Positions 46,619 through 59,300 of a DNA stretch of 64,000 nt are shown piece after piece (the first letter of the stretch is position 1; the number at the start of each line of letters is the position of its first letter). Below the pieces are notes generated by a model. It worked only from the letters and a program-made list of their open reading frames with translations. It was not told where the DNA came from and made no database searches. Source of the stretch: Siderastrea radians (lineage: Eukaryota > Cnidaria > Anthozoa > Scleractinia > Rhizangiidae); contig OZ024891.1 of the NCBI GenBank assembly GCA_964017195.1, forward strand, positions 2,329,394 through 2,393,393, given 5' to 3'. Both the position numbers and the translations under genes were made by a program.

Positions 46619-48480
46619 TTTATTAAAAACTTAACCACTATTGAAAAAAACAAGAAAGAAAGGGAAAAATGAGAAAAGAAATTTAAACGGAACAAGACTG
46701 AATCGATCACATGACTGAACGAAAAGGCGCCAAAACCTTGCAAAGTGTTGCAGCGTTTCATTGCAAAGCTGAATGGATCAATGAAAACTGTTCGAGAGGA
46801 AACAAAGTAGCACAAGTTTTGGAAAAACATCGTCTAATTATTGGCTCTGAAATATGGTACGTGTTTGATTTTTCCTGAAACATTGTTGAAATCATCGTTC
46901 AAAGCGGATTGAAGCTGTACAGTCTCACCATATTTAATAGCTGCTGGAGTTGAAACTGAACAAGTTTGTAGTCGGTTCACACAACGGAGCCATCATGTGC
47001 GTGTTTGATCGAACTGAAGACAGAACAAATTTGAACTTGAAGAGGTAATTTCTTTGCATCTCAGAAGCAAGATTACTGTAACGAGGAACATTAGAATTCA
47101 CCATCATAGTTTGTTAAACGCAAAGCGCAAAATGCAGTTGTTCTCGGTTTAGAGGTTGCGGACGGAATGGTAAAACAACTGGAAAAGCGATTCAACTCCG
47201 TTTACATGGCATCCGATTTCTATCTGAGCATTTGGACCTGTTGGAACACAGAGCTACAACGAGTGCAGGTAAACCAGTGTCAATTTTGCGTGTTAAAGCC
47301 GAAAAAAAAACCTGGCCTTCCTTCCTTCGTGGTAGTTTGCAGCTGTATTTTTTAGTACTTGTTTAGACTGCTTCATGATTTTCGCACTGACTCGCCATGA
47401 ATGTGTGATAGTTTTTATTAAATGCTTCTGCCCCATTTCACTGAGTTTTCTTTTATGTCTTGTCTTGATATTTTGAAGTGGAATGCCTTCCTGATAAAAC
47501 CTACCCTTTGTTCAATTTCAATGATCGACTTGACGATAGATGAAAGAAATTAATTATAAACAGACCACTTAATGCTTAAATTTCTATTTCTGCATAGTTT
47601 CTTCAAACACAGTTTCTTCAAACAATGACGACGCTATTGGTGATGCTTGTTGGTGACGCTGTTGGAATTTCTGCTTAATTTAAATTCGCTCCAAAGTGAT
47701 TTTTCTCGTCCATTTTTCTCACTGGGTGACTCGCGAGGAAAAAACTTTTCAGCTCACTTTGTAGTTGAGTGTTCATTGACCATATTTGGTCGCAGCAGGT
47801 ATATGAGCTGATAGCCTAGTTTCGTTCAGCCAATCAAAATGCTAGAAATCCAATATACCTAGTCCAATTTTTAATAAAGCCATTTATTCTCTTTCTTTTC
47901 CCTTTCTCCTTTCTCTTTCTTTGTCCACTGTATATGGCCTCTTTGTACCCTTCAAGAGTTGGTTGCGTGACTTGTCTGCTATGAAATTAAAATTAAAATT
48001 TATTTTAACATTATTATTATTTCAGCAATAAAACGAAACAATAAAATGAATTCTTAACATCATCTATCTAATACCAAAATAAATAATTGCAGCAACTATT
48101 AAAGTTATTGATAAATGAAATTTAAATCATACATCCTGCATGGACCGTGGCTGCCAATGGTGGAAGGAAAACAAAAAATGGAAGCAGAATTCGGTATGTG
48201 AACATGTTCTTTGGCCCAGATAGAAAGACTAAATTATTCTTTCTGTAATTAAATGGGCTTTTGACCCATGAAGATACCATTTTACTGTGTATCGCTGTCA
48301 ACAAACAACACAATTTTCAGATTACAACTTAAATATTCTACAAATATTTTCTTAATTTATTTCATTCAAGATACATAAGTTGCGAAAAGAAAACCTGAAA
48401 AAGATGAAGATGAAATTCATAATTTCATCTTCATCTTTCCCGGGTATATTACGAACCAATTTATTGACCAGCTCCCAGTT

Positions 48481-48552
48481 GGCTTGTTAGCTCAATTGGT
48501 TAGAGCGCTGCACCGGTATCGCAGAGGTCAGGGTTCGAATCCCGGCAAGCCT
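48481..48552 (+). tRNA. tRNA-Thr-like head (anticodon GGT), unit 1
   Basis: The acceptor stem GGCTTGT/GCAAGCC pairs fully (one G-U). Box A TTAGCTCAATTGG and box B GGTTCGAATCC are intact. The anticodon loop is CCGGTAT, with C instead of T at position 33 and a mismatched closing pair, so it is more likely a SINE promoter than a working tRNA. Confidence 0.5.
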
Positions 48553-48729
48553 GATTTTTTTTCAGGTTTTCTTTTCGCAACTGCATAAGTTGCGTTAATA
48601 ACTGCGAGGATCTTCTTTACATTTATTTCTTCATTCCGCAGTTCAAATATATGAACTTCATATATTCATAATTTCATCTTCATCTTTCCCGGGTATATTA
48701 CGAACCAATTTATTGACCAGCTCCAAGTT

Positions 48730-48801
48730 GGCTTGTTAGCTCAATTGGTTAGAGCGCTGCACCGGTATCGCAGAGGTCAGGGTTCGAATCCCGGCAAGCC
48801 T
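48730..48801 (+). tRNA. tRNA-Thr-like head (anticodon GGT), unit 2
   Basis: Identical to unit 1, 249 bp downstream; same loop defects. Confidence 0.5.
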
Positions 48802-49975
48802 GATTTTTTTTCAGGTTTTCTTTTCGCAACTGCATAAGTTGCGTTAATAACTGCGAGGATCTTCTTTACATTTATTTCTTCATTCCGCAGTTCAAATATA
48901 TGAATTTCATATATTCATAATTTCATACATAAATTTGTTAGTTATTCATTTATTTATCGTCTTCGGAGATACTAGCACATGTATTGTGAGATACCCCAAA
49001 ATTGAAAGAGAAATAGAGTTTACAGTATGTGTGCAATGGCTCGCTCCTTACCGTTGGGGCATCTTTTGCCACATTTTGTTGTAACCGTAAAAATTGACTC
49101 TAATAAATCCTCATCACTACCGTCACTACAAACAAACATTATTTGAGTTAAACATCATGCACTCCAAGAGAGTGACACAACGTTGGATGACCTCATAAAC
49201 CAGTGCTCTCATATTAATACATACATCTTGGACAGAACTGTTAGGATTCTTCTAATGAATGAAAATTCTTTAAGGAACAATTCTACCGTGTACCCCCTCT
49301 GCCCTAAAAAGAAGCCTGATGATATCGTCAGACCTTCTCTTCAAACTTGTTTTGGGGGAAGGAGAGGGAAAAAGGAAAATCATGTGTTCGTTCTGCATTT
49401 GTCTCGACTACTTTTAAATTAAAAAAACGTAGAGCCAATGTCATTAACAACGTGTCAATCCTGTTGATAGTCAAATCCCTGGGGAGCCCCGGGATCAAAT
49501 CTATCACGTCTGTCACTGAATTTGAGCTGTTAAATCAGGAGTCTGTGAAAAGTCAAGGATCAAGGACATACATTATTTTGCTGGTTACAACAGGAAAAAG
49601 AATGCAAAAACTATCCTGTCTTTCCATGACTTTACCTCGAGATTTGATTACGTCTCTGTTCTTGAAATCTGTCCAGAAATAAAAATAAAAGACCGTCAGT
49701 TCTGCTGTCAATTGATGTTTACAACACAAAATAAATGCAAAGAAAAGTCCTTCAGCCTTTTGTAAACTAATTCAATACCACATTCATAAATTAAAGAACA
49801 AGATTTCAATAAATGCACTTAGCTTATCACTCGCCATCGACTCGCCATCGACTCGCCATCCGTCGCCATCTTTGTTCGAAGTTGGGGAGCTATACCGCTG
49901 ACCAGTGACTCGGTCTGCTGACTCGGACTCGGATTTGACTCGGGCTCGGTTGTGACTCGGTGAATGGATTTACTC

Positions 49976-51107
49976 GTGAGTGGCACGCCACGTGCGAAGC
50001 CAGTGAATCCTTTTCGAAGTGGAAGTGACTGTACTCCTTCAAGGACGCCGGAGCGGCCGGCAGCTGCACAGAAACAAGGAAAGACGGCCAGTCCTTTCAT
50101 TTTGCGAGCGGAGGCTGAAAATTTTACACCAAGAGCATTCTCCACACCGCGTGAAAAATCCGGTAATCCGTTCCGTATTGAAAACGACCTTTGGCCCCTG
50201 GCAAAGTCATCAGCTTGTGTAAAGCAGATAGCTGACCGAAAATTCAAGAAGCCGGTTAAACTGCCCGAGGATTTCGATGGCAAGCAACCCTTGAAAGAAT
50301 ATTTGATGCATTTCGAGCGCTGTTCGATCGTCAATGGTTGGAATGAGGAAGAGAAGGCTATGTTTTTGACGGCTAGTCTTCGTGGAGACAGCAGGAAATT
50401 GTTAAGTGGACTAACCGACGCCGAGTGTCGGCAGTACGGAAAAATTGTGCAAAGATTACAGCTGAGATTTGGAGTCGAGAAACAAGCGGAGTTACATCAG
50501 GCGAGACTGCTAAACCGCCGTCAATTTGAAGGTGAGAGTTTGCAAATGCTAGCTACTAACAGATATTCGTTCCATGGTAGACCTTGCTTATCAAGATGTG
50601 GGTACAGTCATACAGGAACGCTTTGCTGTACAGCATTTCATTGATGCATTAAATGATAAAGATGATAGGCTGTACCTAAGAAAGGAGAAACCCAGCACTC
50701 TTGATCAAGCCCTTTCACTTGCAAGAGAATTAGAGTCCCTTCGACTACTAGACAGCAACAATTCATTTAGACGGGCAGGCAGTAAAGTCTGAGCTATGGA
50801 GACAGAACGTACCCAGTTACAAATGCAAGTGGAGCGGCGTAGGTTACAGATAGAACAACAACAACAGCAATTAGAAGCTCAAGAAAATATCGTTAAGCAA
50901 TTAAACGAGTTTGTGGTGAAACAGGAGAAACCACAGGGTACCCAAACTGGCAAAAATCGGGTGCCACAGGGATATGCCGGAAGTGGATGGGAGTGTTGGA
51001 TCTGTGGAGAGAGGGGACACTTGAGAAGAGAATGTTCAAAGTGGAGAGAGAACCAGTCTGATCAGTCTTCGGGAAACTTGAACAGGGCATCCTTGAGGGC
51101 CCAGTAG
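49976..51107 (+). pseudogene. gag body with zinc knuckle
   Basis: Open from the insertion edge to about 50550 (capsid-like region with LPEDFDGKQPLKEYLMHFERC and YLMHF/LRFGV features). A frameshift in the ESLQMLA region moves it to the frame of 50574-50790, which ends at a stop near 50790. It resumes at 50796 with a Gln-rich coiled-coil stretch and a CCHC knuckle CWICGERGHLRREC, ending TAG at 51105-51107. Pol is open in the -1 frame across this stop, consistent with -1 frameshift expression. Confidence 0.8.
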
Positions 51108-53341
51108 GATGTCCCAATGATTGTTCGCAAGGGCCTCAAAGCTATGACTCTGTAAATTGCAATCGTGAAAGGAGTGAACATGTGACAGTACGGAGTACAA
51201 AATCTCGCCCATTTGGACTTTACGTTACAGGTTTTGTAGGACAGTGTAAGATTGTTTGGCTGGTAGATACAGGTGTTGTGAGGAATATTCTCTCTTATGA
51301 GTGTTACAAAAGATTACCTGAAGCTTTTAAATTTACTTTGAGGGAAGGTGGTTCACAAGTGTTTGTTGCAGATGGAAGGAGAACCATTACGTATGGCACA
51401 GGGGACATGACTTTGCGGATTGGAACTCAGGATGTCAGCTTGAGTGTATTAGTAGCTGACATCGAGGACTGCGCCATATTGGGAATGGAATTCCTGTCAG
51501 ATGTGGATGCAAAAATTGAACTGGTTCAGCAGCAACTTCTTATTAATGGAGAGGCGGTTGACTGTTGCAGAGAGAGTTGCCAGCAGCTGAGTCTGAGGTG
51601 TGTGACACGTCGTGTTGTGGCAATTGAACCGCATTGTAAGGCAGTGATACCAGTTCATCTCATCCAACGACAGTCGGTGGCTAAGTCTGAGAAAGCCAAT
51701 CAAGGACTTCGCATCTTAGAGCCGTGTGGATCCCGTTTACAAGACAAGGGCCTATACATTGGGAGAACTCTGGTCTCTGCGGGAAAGACTGGCCTTGTAC
51801 CTGTTAGAATTCTGAACACCTCTGACAAAATGCAAACCATTGGAGCTCAAACCGTAGTAGCTGTAGCCAAACCAGTGACTAGTGTAGCAGAGTTAGAGCT
51901 TCCTGGAGTGGACTCACAGTGCTCCCCAAGTGATGTGGAGCAGACTGCGAGGGATGTAGAGACGAAGGGAGATACACTGCCAGAACCACTCAGACAACTC
52001 TGGGAACGCAGAACTGAGGGGGAACGTGAGGAAGTGGCCCAACTGCTACACCGATGCAAAGATGTGTTTTCACTGTCGGAGCTGGATCTGGGAAGAACCA
52101 ACCTGCTAACACACCGCATAGACAAAGGAAATGCAAGGCCCATAAAGCAGCAGCCTCGCCGAACATCGCCATCAAAGCATGCAGAAATTGAGAGACAAGT
52201 AGAAGATCTATTGGAAAGAGGCATTGTGAAGAAATCTAATAGTCCTTGGTCGTCTCCAGTGGTACTAGTAACCAAGAAAGATGGCACCCAGAGGTTCTGC
52301 GTTGACTACAGAGAGGTTAATGCGGTCACAGTTAAAGATGCCTATCCGCTCCCACGTATTGACGATTCCCTTTGTGCACTCTTTGGAGCAAAGTGGTTCT
52401 CTACCCTAGATTTGGCTTCCGGGTATTGGCAGGTTCCAATGGATCCAGCGAGTAGTGGTAAAGCTGTCTTCGTAACCACATCTGGTCTCTATGAATGGAC
52501 TGTCATGCCTTTCGGTCTGACCTCCTCTCCAAGCACCTTTGAGCGATTAATGGAACTGATCTTAGTGGGACTAAGGTTTGAAACCTGCTTAATCTACTTG
52601 GACGACACAATTGTGTACGGTAGAACATTTCAAGAAGAATTGGAGCGTTTGGAGGAAGTATGCCGTCGGTTTGTCTCAGCCGGGCTTAAATGGAAGCCAA
52701 GCAAATGTGTGCTATTTCAGATGAGTGTTGCTTATCTGGGTCATATTGTGTCTGAGCATGGCATTGAGACTGATCCTGCGAAGGTTGAGCGAGTTTGCGA
52801 GTGGCCAGTGCCTGTGAACTCGACTGAGGTTAAAAGCTTCCTGGGACTTGCAGGTTACTACCGCCGATTTGTTACTAATTTTGCCAGCGTGGCCAGGCCC
52901 CTTCATAAACTGACCGAAGCTAATGTTGACTTTGCTTGGACATCAGAGTGCCAGTCTTCATTTGACGCATTAAAGAAGTTGCTGTCCACGGCTCCTATTC
53001 TGTCTTACGCTGACTTCTCTGCGGAGTTCATACTAGACACTGATACCAGCAATCATGGAATTGGAGCCGTCCTAAGTCATTTGAAGGATGGGGTCGAACA
53101 CCCTGTCGGTTTTGCAAGCCGAACATTGACTAAAGCTGAGAGAAACTATTGTGTCACGCGGACAGAATTGCTTGCTGTTGTGGAGTTCGTCAAGCAGTTT
53201 CGTCATTATTTACAGGGACCAAAATTTCGAATCCGAACCGACCATGCACCGCTTCGCTCAGCACTTAAAGTCAAGGAACCAGAGGGACAGTTAGCAAGAT
53301 GGACAGAGCTCCTAAGTCCATTTAACTATGAGATTGAGTAA
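51108..53341 (+). CDS. pol: protease, reverse transcriptase, RNase H
   Basis: Continuous frame of over 720 codons with no ATG needed, since it overlaps gag in -1. The protease active site WLVDTG is near residue 29 counted from 51182, with VVR where Ala is usual. RT motifs: FCVDYREVNAVT, PLPRIDD, LDLASGYWQVP, MPFGL and the catalytic YLDD. RNase H begins near FILDTDTSNHGIGAVLS and holds TELLAVV and RTDHAPL. It ends at a TAA (53339-53341) in the codon after NYEIE, inside the normally continuous polyprotein, so integrase is separated by a nonsense change. Confidence 0.9.
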
Positions 53342-55015
53342 AGGGAAGGTCAGCGGCATCAAAATGCTGACGCCATGTCACGACGACCTTGTAGTGATGG
53401 CTGCAAATGGTGTAAGGAGTGAAAGAATGCTGAACAAATGGTTAGTGTTGCTGTTCAGACTGAAGTTTCACTTGCCGGGAGTGACGAGTTTGTTGTAAGG
53501 CAGACAGGGAGTCCTCATGTTGAGCACGATGGAGCAGAATTGTCTTCAGCTGCTACTGAACATTGTGCGCCCACTGACGAACTCAGCACCAGATGCAACA
53601 CAATCAAATTAGAACCAACTTGGACTCGAGAGTACCTTCGTGATCAACAAGAAGCTGATCTCAGTCTTAAAGTGATACTCCAGTTTAAAAAGGCAGGTGC
53701 TGTCAGGCCGAAGTGGGAAGATGTGTCTCCATGTGACCGTACAGTCAAGTCACTCTGGGCTCAGTGGGATCAACTTGAAATTCACGATCGGGTGCTTTGC
53801 CGAAGATGGCAAGAGGAGAGCGGCGCCAGGGTGAGCTACCAGATTATCCTTCCCCGAGAACTGCGAGACACTGCTCTAAAGGCATACCACGACCACACCA
53901 CGGCCACACCACGGCCAGCCATCGAGGTATCAATAAGACCCTTGCAGCAGTGAGATCACGTTACTACTGGCCAGGGCTGACTACACAAGTCAAGAGATGG
54001 GTCAGAATATGTCACGAGTGTGGTGCAAAGAAGAACTGGAGAAGAAAGCGACGTTCACCACTAAAGCAGTATGTGGTGGGTGTGCCAATGGAACGGCTTG
54101 CGATGGACATACTGGGACCCCTGCCGCTGACCCCTCGTGGGAATAGATTTGTACTTGTGGTGACAGACTACTTCACAAAGTGGACAGAGAGTTATGCCAT
54201 CCCTAATCAAGAAGCCGTTACAGTGGCTGAGAAGTTGGTGGGTGAATTTGTGTGCCGATTTGGAGTTCCTAGCTCGTGAGTTGCACAGTGATCAAGGGAC
54301 TAACTTTGAGTCCAAAGTTATGGCTGAAGTATGTTAGCTCTTGGACATTGAGAAAACTAGAACATCTCCGTTGCATCCACAGTCAGACGGCCAAGTGGAA
54401 CGGTACAACCGGACATTGATTGAAATGCTGTGAGGTAAACTGAAAGAAACTCAGGAGGACTGGGACCTGCAGCTTCAACCGTGCATGATGGCGTACAGAA
54501 GTTCCATTCACGAATCGACAGGGGAGACTCCAAACATGCTAATGCTGGGACGGGAGATTGAAGTACCACTGGATGTGATCACAGAGCCACCGGTAGACTC
54601 ACCACCTCTGACAACCGAGTATGCGCTGGCTCTCCAACAGAGACTAGCTGGTGCCCACGAGACAGCACGAAGACACCTCAGCAAAGCCGCAGAACGTCAG
54701 AAGCGGAATTATGACAAGCGAGTGTCCAGTAAACCATTTCGGATAGGAGACAGCGTCTGGCTGCACAACATTCGCCGGAAGAAGGGAAGGAACCCCAAAT
54801 TGGATTGCCCTTGGGAAGGCCCTTACTTAGTAGTGTCAAAGCTGTCAGATGTTACCTATCGAATTCAAAGAAGCCGAAGAGCAAAACCTAAGGTGTTCCA
54901 CGCTGATCGTCTCAAGCCGTATCTTGGACTTTCATTAGAGAGCTGGATTGCAGAGAGGGGAGAGACTGATGTGCCTGCTGTGTCCCCGGTTGGGTGCATG
55001 CGCCGAAAGAAGTGA
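53342..55015 (+). pseudogene. pol: degraded integrase
   Basis: After the stop, HQNADAMSRRP is still readable. A linker frame (53438-53953) shifts before the HHCC zinc finger, which continues in another frame: HRGINKTLAAVRSRYYWPG, CHECG, then the catalytic core MDILGPLP and VVTDYFTKW. Further stops interrupt it near 54279, 54333 and 54431 around the QSDGQVERYNRT segment. The C-terminal part (54485-55015) holds KPFRIGDSVWL and the GPYLVV / HADRLKPY chromobarrel-like region. Confidence 0.85.
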
Positions 55016-55352
55016 GCCTGTTAACCCGGGTGGCTCTGTGTCAGCTGAACTAAGAGAAGGCCATGTGGATGGAAGCCCTCCAAGGGTTTCCATGGAGTCT
55101 CCAAACCCAACTGCACCGGAGATGCCCAAAAGGACTGACTCAGATGCGGAGAACAGTGACACTGAATTTAACGTGGATAATGACTCTGATGCAGATGTAC
55201 CTAGTGATGCCCTACCAGTCGTCGAAGGAGAGAGCGTAGCTATGAACGGGCAGAGCCGCCCCTCACAGTGTACCTGAGAGCTCCGCGCAGAATTTGAAGA
55301 GCCGTTACGGAAGAGAGCGGAGGAAACCAGAACGTTATGGTGAATGGGAGTA
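55016..55352 (+). pseudogene. pol C-terminal tail, frame-shifted
   Basis: Acidic Ser/Asp-rich segment followed by a basic RYGRERRKPERYGEW motif typical of gypsy polyprotein ends, reading to TAG about 150 bp before the polypurine tract. Confidence 0.6.
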
Positions 55353-55493
55353 GCCCTTTCACTAGCTTGAACATTAAACAGTTGAAATTTCAAAAGATTA
55401 ATTAGAGATTTGGGTGGATTAGCTGCCACTGGACTGTAGTTTCGTTTTTTCATGTTTCCCGTTTTCAGTTGTCACACTGGGACAGTGTTCATT

Positions 55494-55507
55494 AAAGGAG
55501 GGGACAG
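55494..55507 (+). other. Polypurine tract
   Basis: AAAGGAGGGGACAG directly abuts the 3' LTR, as expected for plus-strand priming. Confidence 0.85.
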
Positions 55508-55677
55508 TGTAGCGGAAGCCCTACCGCACCCCCATAGGGATAGTTTTGTTAGACTCGTTACCACTCCCTCGCGGGGAGGTTGTCGTTGTTCTGTAATAAA
55601 CAACATGGCCGCTTGATGTGAATCTGCCTGATCTGTGCAAGTGTTTCTGTTTCCGGACCCGGGATGCAGTCGTCACA
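55508..55677 (+). repeat. 3' LTR (170 bp)
   Basis: TGTAGCGGAAGCCC...TCGTCACA, followed by ATAA. Confidence 0.92.
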
Positions 55678-56313
55678 ATAATTTTCAGGGGAAAATAAAT
55701 TCATTCTATAACGTCCTCAGAGAACTAGGGGGAGATAGTGGGAGGGAAAAATATCGGCGTAGAAAACTAAGTCGACCACTCATAATCTCTTGGATACACC
55801 TGGAATGATTTTGACTAGAATTCCTTTACAGAAAGATCAATTATCCCTTTCACTCAGCTGGGACACCCAAGGACAGATAATCGACTACGCGAAAAAACCC
55901 GGCTTTACTTAATTCGCCGATTTACTTGATGCCCTATCCCTTATGTGATTTCCGAAGTATTCCAGTCGGTTGTAGAGACACTTAAATTCAAGTAATGGTT
56001 CAATATCTTTGTATCGTATTCACACAGCACTTAGGGACGTCGTGCTACTTATACCTGTCATGATTATTCAACTGAAGGTTTGGACTGAGTAACTGAGTCT
56101 GGGAGTGGCATGCGTACAGAAGCCAAAGAATTCAACTGAGATAAGCATTCAGAACCGTGAACAGGACCACGGGGTTTTGTAGAACCAAACCTACCCCGTC
56201 CCACCCCACCCTGACTGAAGAAGTCTGTTTTGTCTCTCAAGTCCTCATTTCTCTACTCTCTTTTCTTTCTCTGATCAATACCCTACACGCAAACATTATT
56301 TCCGGTTATTTAA
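55678..56313. other. Spacer between the gypsy element and the TTAA element
   Basis: No gene or clear repeat recognised in these ~630 bp. Confidence 0.4.
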
Positions 56314-59300
56314 GAGGCTCTGACTGTAAATATCGATAATCCGTGGACATGCTCAAAAAATCGAAAATCCTGATAACTTGTCAGAAGAACACTTTTGGGG
56401 AGCTATCTTCAAAAATATTATTTAAACTTTCTGGAACTCTATGTTTCGCTTGCGTGTGCTTGCTTTTAAACAATTTGCAACGCTATAAAACAATTTTAAT
56501 TTTAAATGATAGCAATACTATTCTACTTTCTATCAATGGGAGTTAGTTGGAGTTTCGTTTCATTTATGCGGTTTAGCGGCTCTTTGGAACAAAGGCATTT
56601 TGCGCACTCCGTAAAAAGGTAAAACTGGGTAAATTCAGAGGCTTAGAATGGGCCTTGGTATGTGCAATGTCAAATGGAAATAAGTACTGTATCAATACTG
56701 ATACTATTATGATGTTAAATAAATAATCTGGGTAATCTAGGCTCGCGCTGACAAAAACAAAAATTCGCGGACCAGTCAGTTGCCAAAATTTGCATAATGC
56801 CAATTTTTGGTGTAGGTCTTCTCGAAAGTTATCTGGTTTGGGGAACTCAATTTCGAGGATTTTTTCACTGAAGACGCACGAAAAATGAACTGAAACATTC
56901 CTTTAATCTAGTCTTACATTGATTTGTGCTTATATTGTTACTACGTAAAACTAAACAGAAGGAGAAGAAGTTTTAAAAGTTCTACACAAGCTGTTGCGTG
57001 ACTTCTTATTCTATATTCTCGCGAAAATTCTTGTCAACTTAATGGCAGCTTTTTTAGCGCGTGCATCTTCTGTTGGGACAGAGCATCTTGTCTTGCTAGT
57101 TATTCAGCGAATAACTTACGCATCCCTGTGTTTAAGGCATACTGTCATGCGCAGCTGACATTCTACCGGGAGGAAAGTCCCTAAAGGTATCCGACAGACA
57201 AGTCGCACGTGATTCAATCGCTCCGTTTTCAAAGTGCTAGATTTTGGGTGCCTTTCTGAAACGACGCTGTTTTGGCCGGAAAGCAGAAGTGTATTATTTT
57301 TCGGTATTTGTTTAAATAAGTGCTGTTTCTATCAATTATCACACTTCTTGTATTGATATAAATTGTATCCTTTAATATGTTCAGCGCAAACCACGGATGT
57401 CCTGGCAGCGTGATGTATTTTATATCAGTTGTCTCAGTATGCGGCTGTACATCTAAGAGGCCTAAGCCGGAGAACTAAGAGATATCAATGCACAGAAAGT
57501 TTGCATGGTTTTACTTTGCAAGAACGCTGAGAACTCTTCGACAGTTTGCATTTAGGGGGATAAAATTTTCATTGAAGAATATTTTCACGTTATGAAGGTT
57601 CAGTGCTGTTGCGTGACATTATTTTGAGTAATACTTATGTTTTCCTTACCAACATTAACACGGCCCAAGTAGACAGGGTTTCAAAGGGGTTTTAGGGCTC
57701 CAGGGCTCCGGGCTAAAAAATGCAGGGCTCCAGGGCTCCAAGATGAAAATGTCAGGGCTCCAGGGCTCCATATCATCTGCTTTTGGGCTCCGGGCTCCAC
57801 TATGGTCTATAATCTTGAGATATAAAAATTATTTTGCAACGCTAAATCAAGTCCGCAAATTAAAACGTCCGCAATTCCGACCAGGTTTTTAGAACCAAGA
57901 AGCCGGTTCTCATGTCTCCAATTATTTAAAAGTGGATTAAATATTAAACTTGAATAGTCTGAATAGTTCACTGTGCAAGGTTAACACTAAGGTCAGAGCG
58001 GATCAGATTTCTATGCTCTGTGTGACCGAAACTCAAAGTCTCACCGTGGCGTTGATCGTCGGTCAAGGCCAAGATGTAGTTCGGTCAGTTCGCCTATCTG
58101 TTGTTTTGCTTCAATCCGAGATGAGCGAATCAAGCGGGTTAAAAGAGGCCGATCTGCTTGATGCAACCGTGTGTCTGTATAAACTGGGGGCAGACATCGT
58201 TGGAGTGTTATGTTAAAACGTGAGCGAACGTCAACATCAATCGCGGAATTCAAGCAATATCTTACCTTGAGTCATGGTTTCAAGGAGGTGGCTACAAGTT
58301 TTGGTGTAATGAAATTTAGCACTACGATCTCAATTCATAGACACATGAAGGAACCACAGTTTCCGAATGGGAGAATCTTCTTGTGTAATACGCAGGACAA
58401 ATGGCTCATTTATCGGGAGTTTCTTAGTGATAAGAAAGGCCACGAACTTCGTTTTTGTTTAATTTTTGTGTCATGGTCAAAGACATTTTAAAAAGCTAAA
58501 ACATGTGTTGGAAACAAAGATGTTCGTTGCTGCAAACTGTAATAAACATGATTAGACACTCCAGACAATCCACACTCGAAAGTCAGAATGGAAAAGGGTC
58601 ATGAATCAGATGAACAGAAAACAATAAAACCTATTAAGGACTGGGTAAGTAATGAAATTAAAAAATCGCCATCAATAATTACTTGTATTTTCAAGGTGAT
58701 CTGTCACGTTTTAGAATATTGATACAGTTTGCTGTAACTGATACCTGCGAGCAAACTGCTAAAAGGATCGTCCAGATACTTTTAAGTTGTTTTTATCGCG
58801 CTCACTACAATAACAAAGTTTTCATGAAAGCGTCAAATAAGTTGTTGCATATCATTATTAGCTTAAGATAATCGCGTATACTTGTATTGTGTACTGTCCT
58901 CTCTTCAAATTCTGTTTCTTTATGGCAGTTAACACGCACAAACAAACAGAAAAGCAGTCAATAAACAAGAATCAATGCAATCTGGGATCTCGAATGATCA
59001 AATTTAAAAACGCTGGGCTCTGGGCCCCGCAGAAAATTTCTTTGGGCTCCGGGCTCCACAGCCAAAAAAGGACCAGGGCTCCAGTCAGTATGATCGGGCT
59101 CCGGGCTCCAAAGCAGAAATTTCAGGGCTCCAGGGACCCCCCCTTTGAGACCCTGAGTAGACTCCTTTTTTCAGCTTTTTTAGTTCTCAATTTAGACGCG
59201 TTCGTCAATTTAAAAGATTTGTAAAAGAGACCATTTAAATTTTCGAGGAGATTAATAATTTCCATACGAAACTGGAAATAATAAAGTATAACAAAGAGGG

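Larger units (their letters stand above)
48418..48915 (+). repeat. Two tandem 249-bp tRNA-derived SINE-like units
   Basis: Units 48418-48666 and 48667-48915 are nearly identical. Each has a tRNA-like head, a T-rich tract, TTGCGTTAATAACTGCGAGG and an ATATATGAA/TTCATATAT tail. Upstream (48370-48400) lies an inverted partial copy of the tail. Confidence 0.8.
44826..49975. mobile_element. 5.15-kb non-autonomous DNA transposon (Mutator-like termini)
   Basis: Terminal inverted repeats of 86 bp (44826-44911 and 49890-49975) rich in CCGAGTC direct subrepeats, flanked by a perfect 10-bp duplication GTGAGTGGCA (44816-44825, 49976-49985). A long subrepeated TIR with a 9-10-bp duplication suggests a Mutator-like element; this is inference. 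No transposase motif was found inside. The interior carries dispersed repeats, a palindromic element (46505-46618) and two tandem tRNA-like units. Triple ACTCGCCATCG repeats lie at about 49830-49865. It splits gag. Confidence 0.8.
44535..55677 (+). mobile_element. Ty3/gypsy LTR retrotransposon carrying a nested DNA element
   Basis: Complete outline: LTR (TGTAGC...TCACA), primer site, gag, pol in the order protease-RT-RNase H-integrase, polypurine tract, LTR. ATAA target duplications lie at 44531-44534 and 55678-55681. The two LTRs differ at about four positions, so the insertion is fairly young. Pol carries stops and frameshifts and gag is split, so this copy is non-autonomous. Confidence 0.92.

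Noticed and set aside
49347..49682. 111-codon frame inside the TIR element as a possible gene
   Set aside because: No recognisable domain, no codon pattern, and it lies among decayed repeats.
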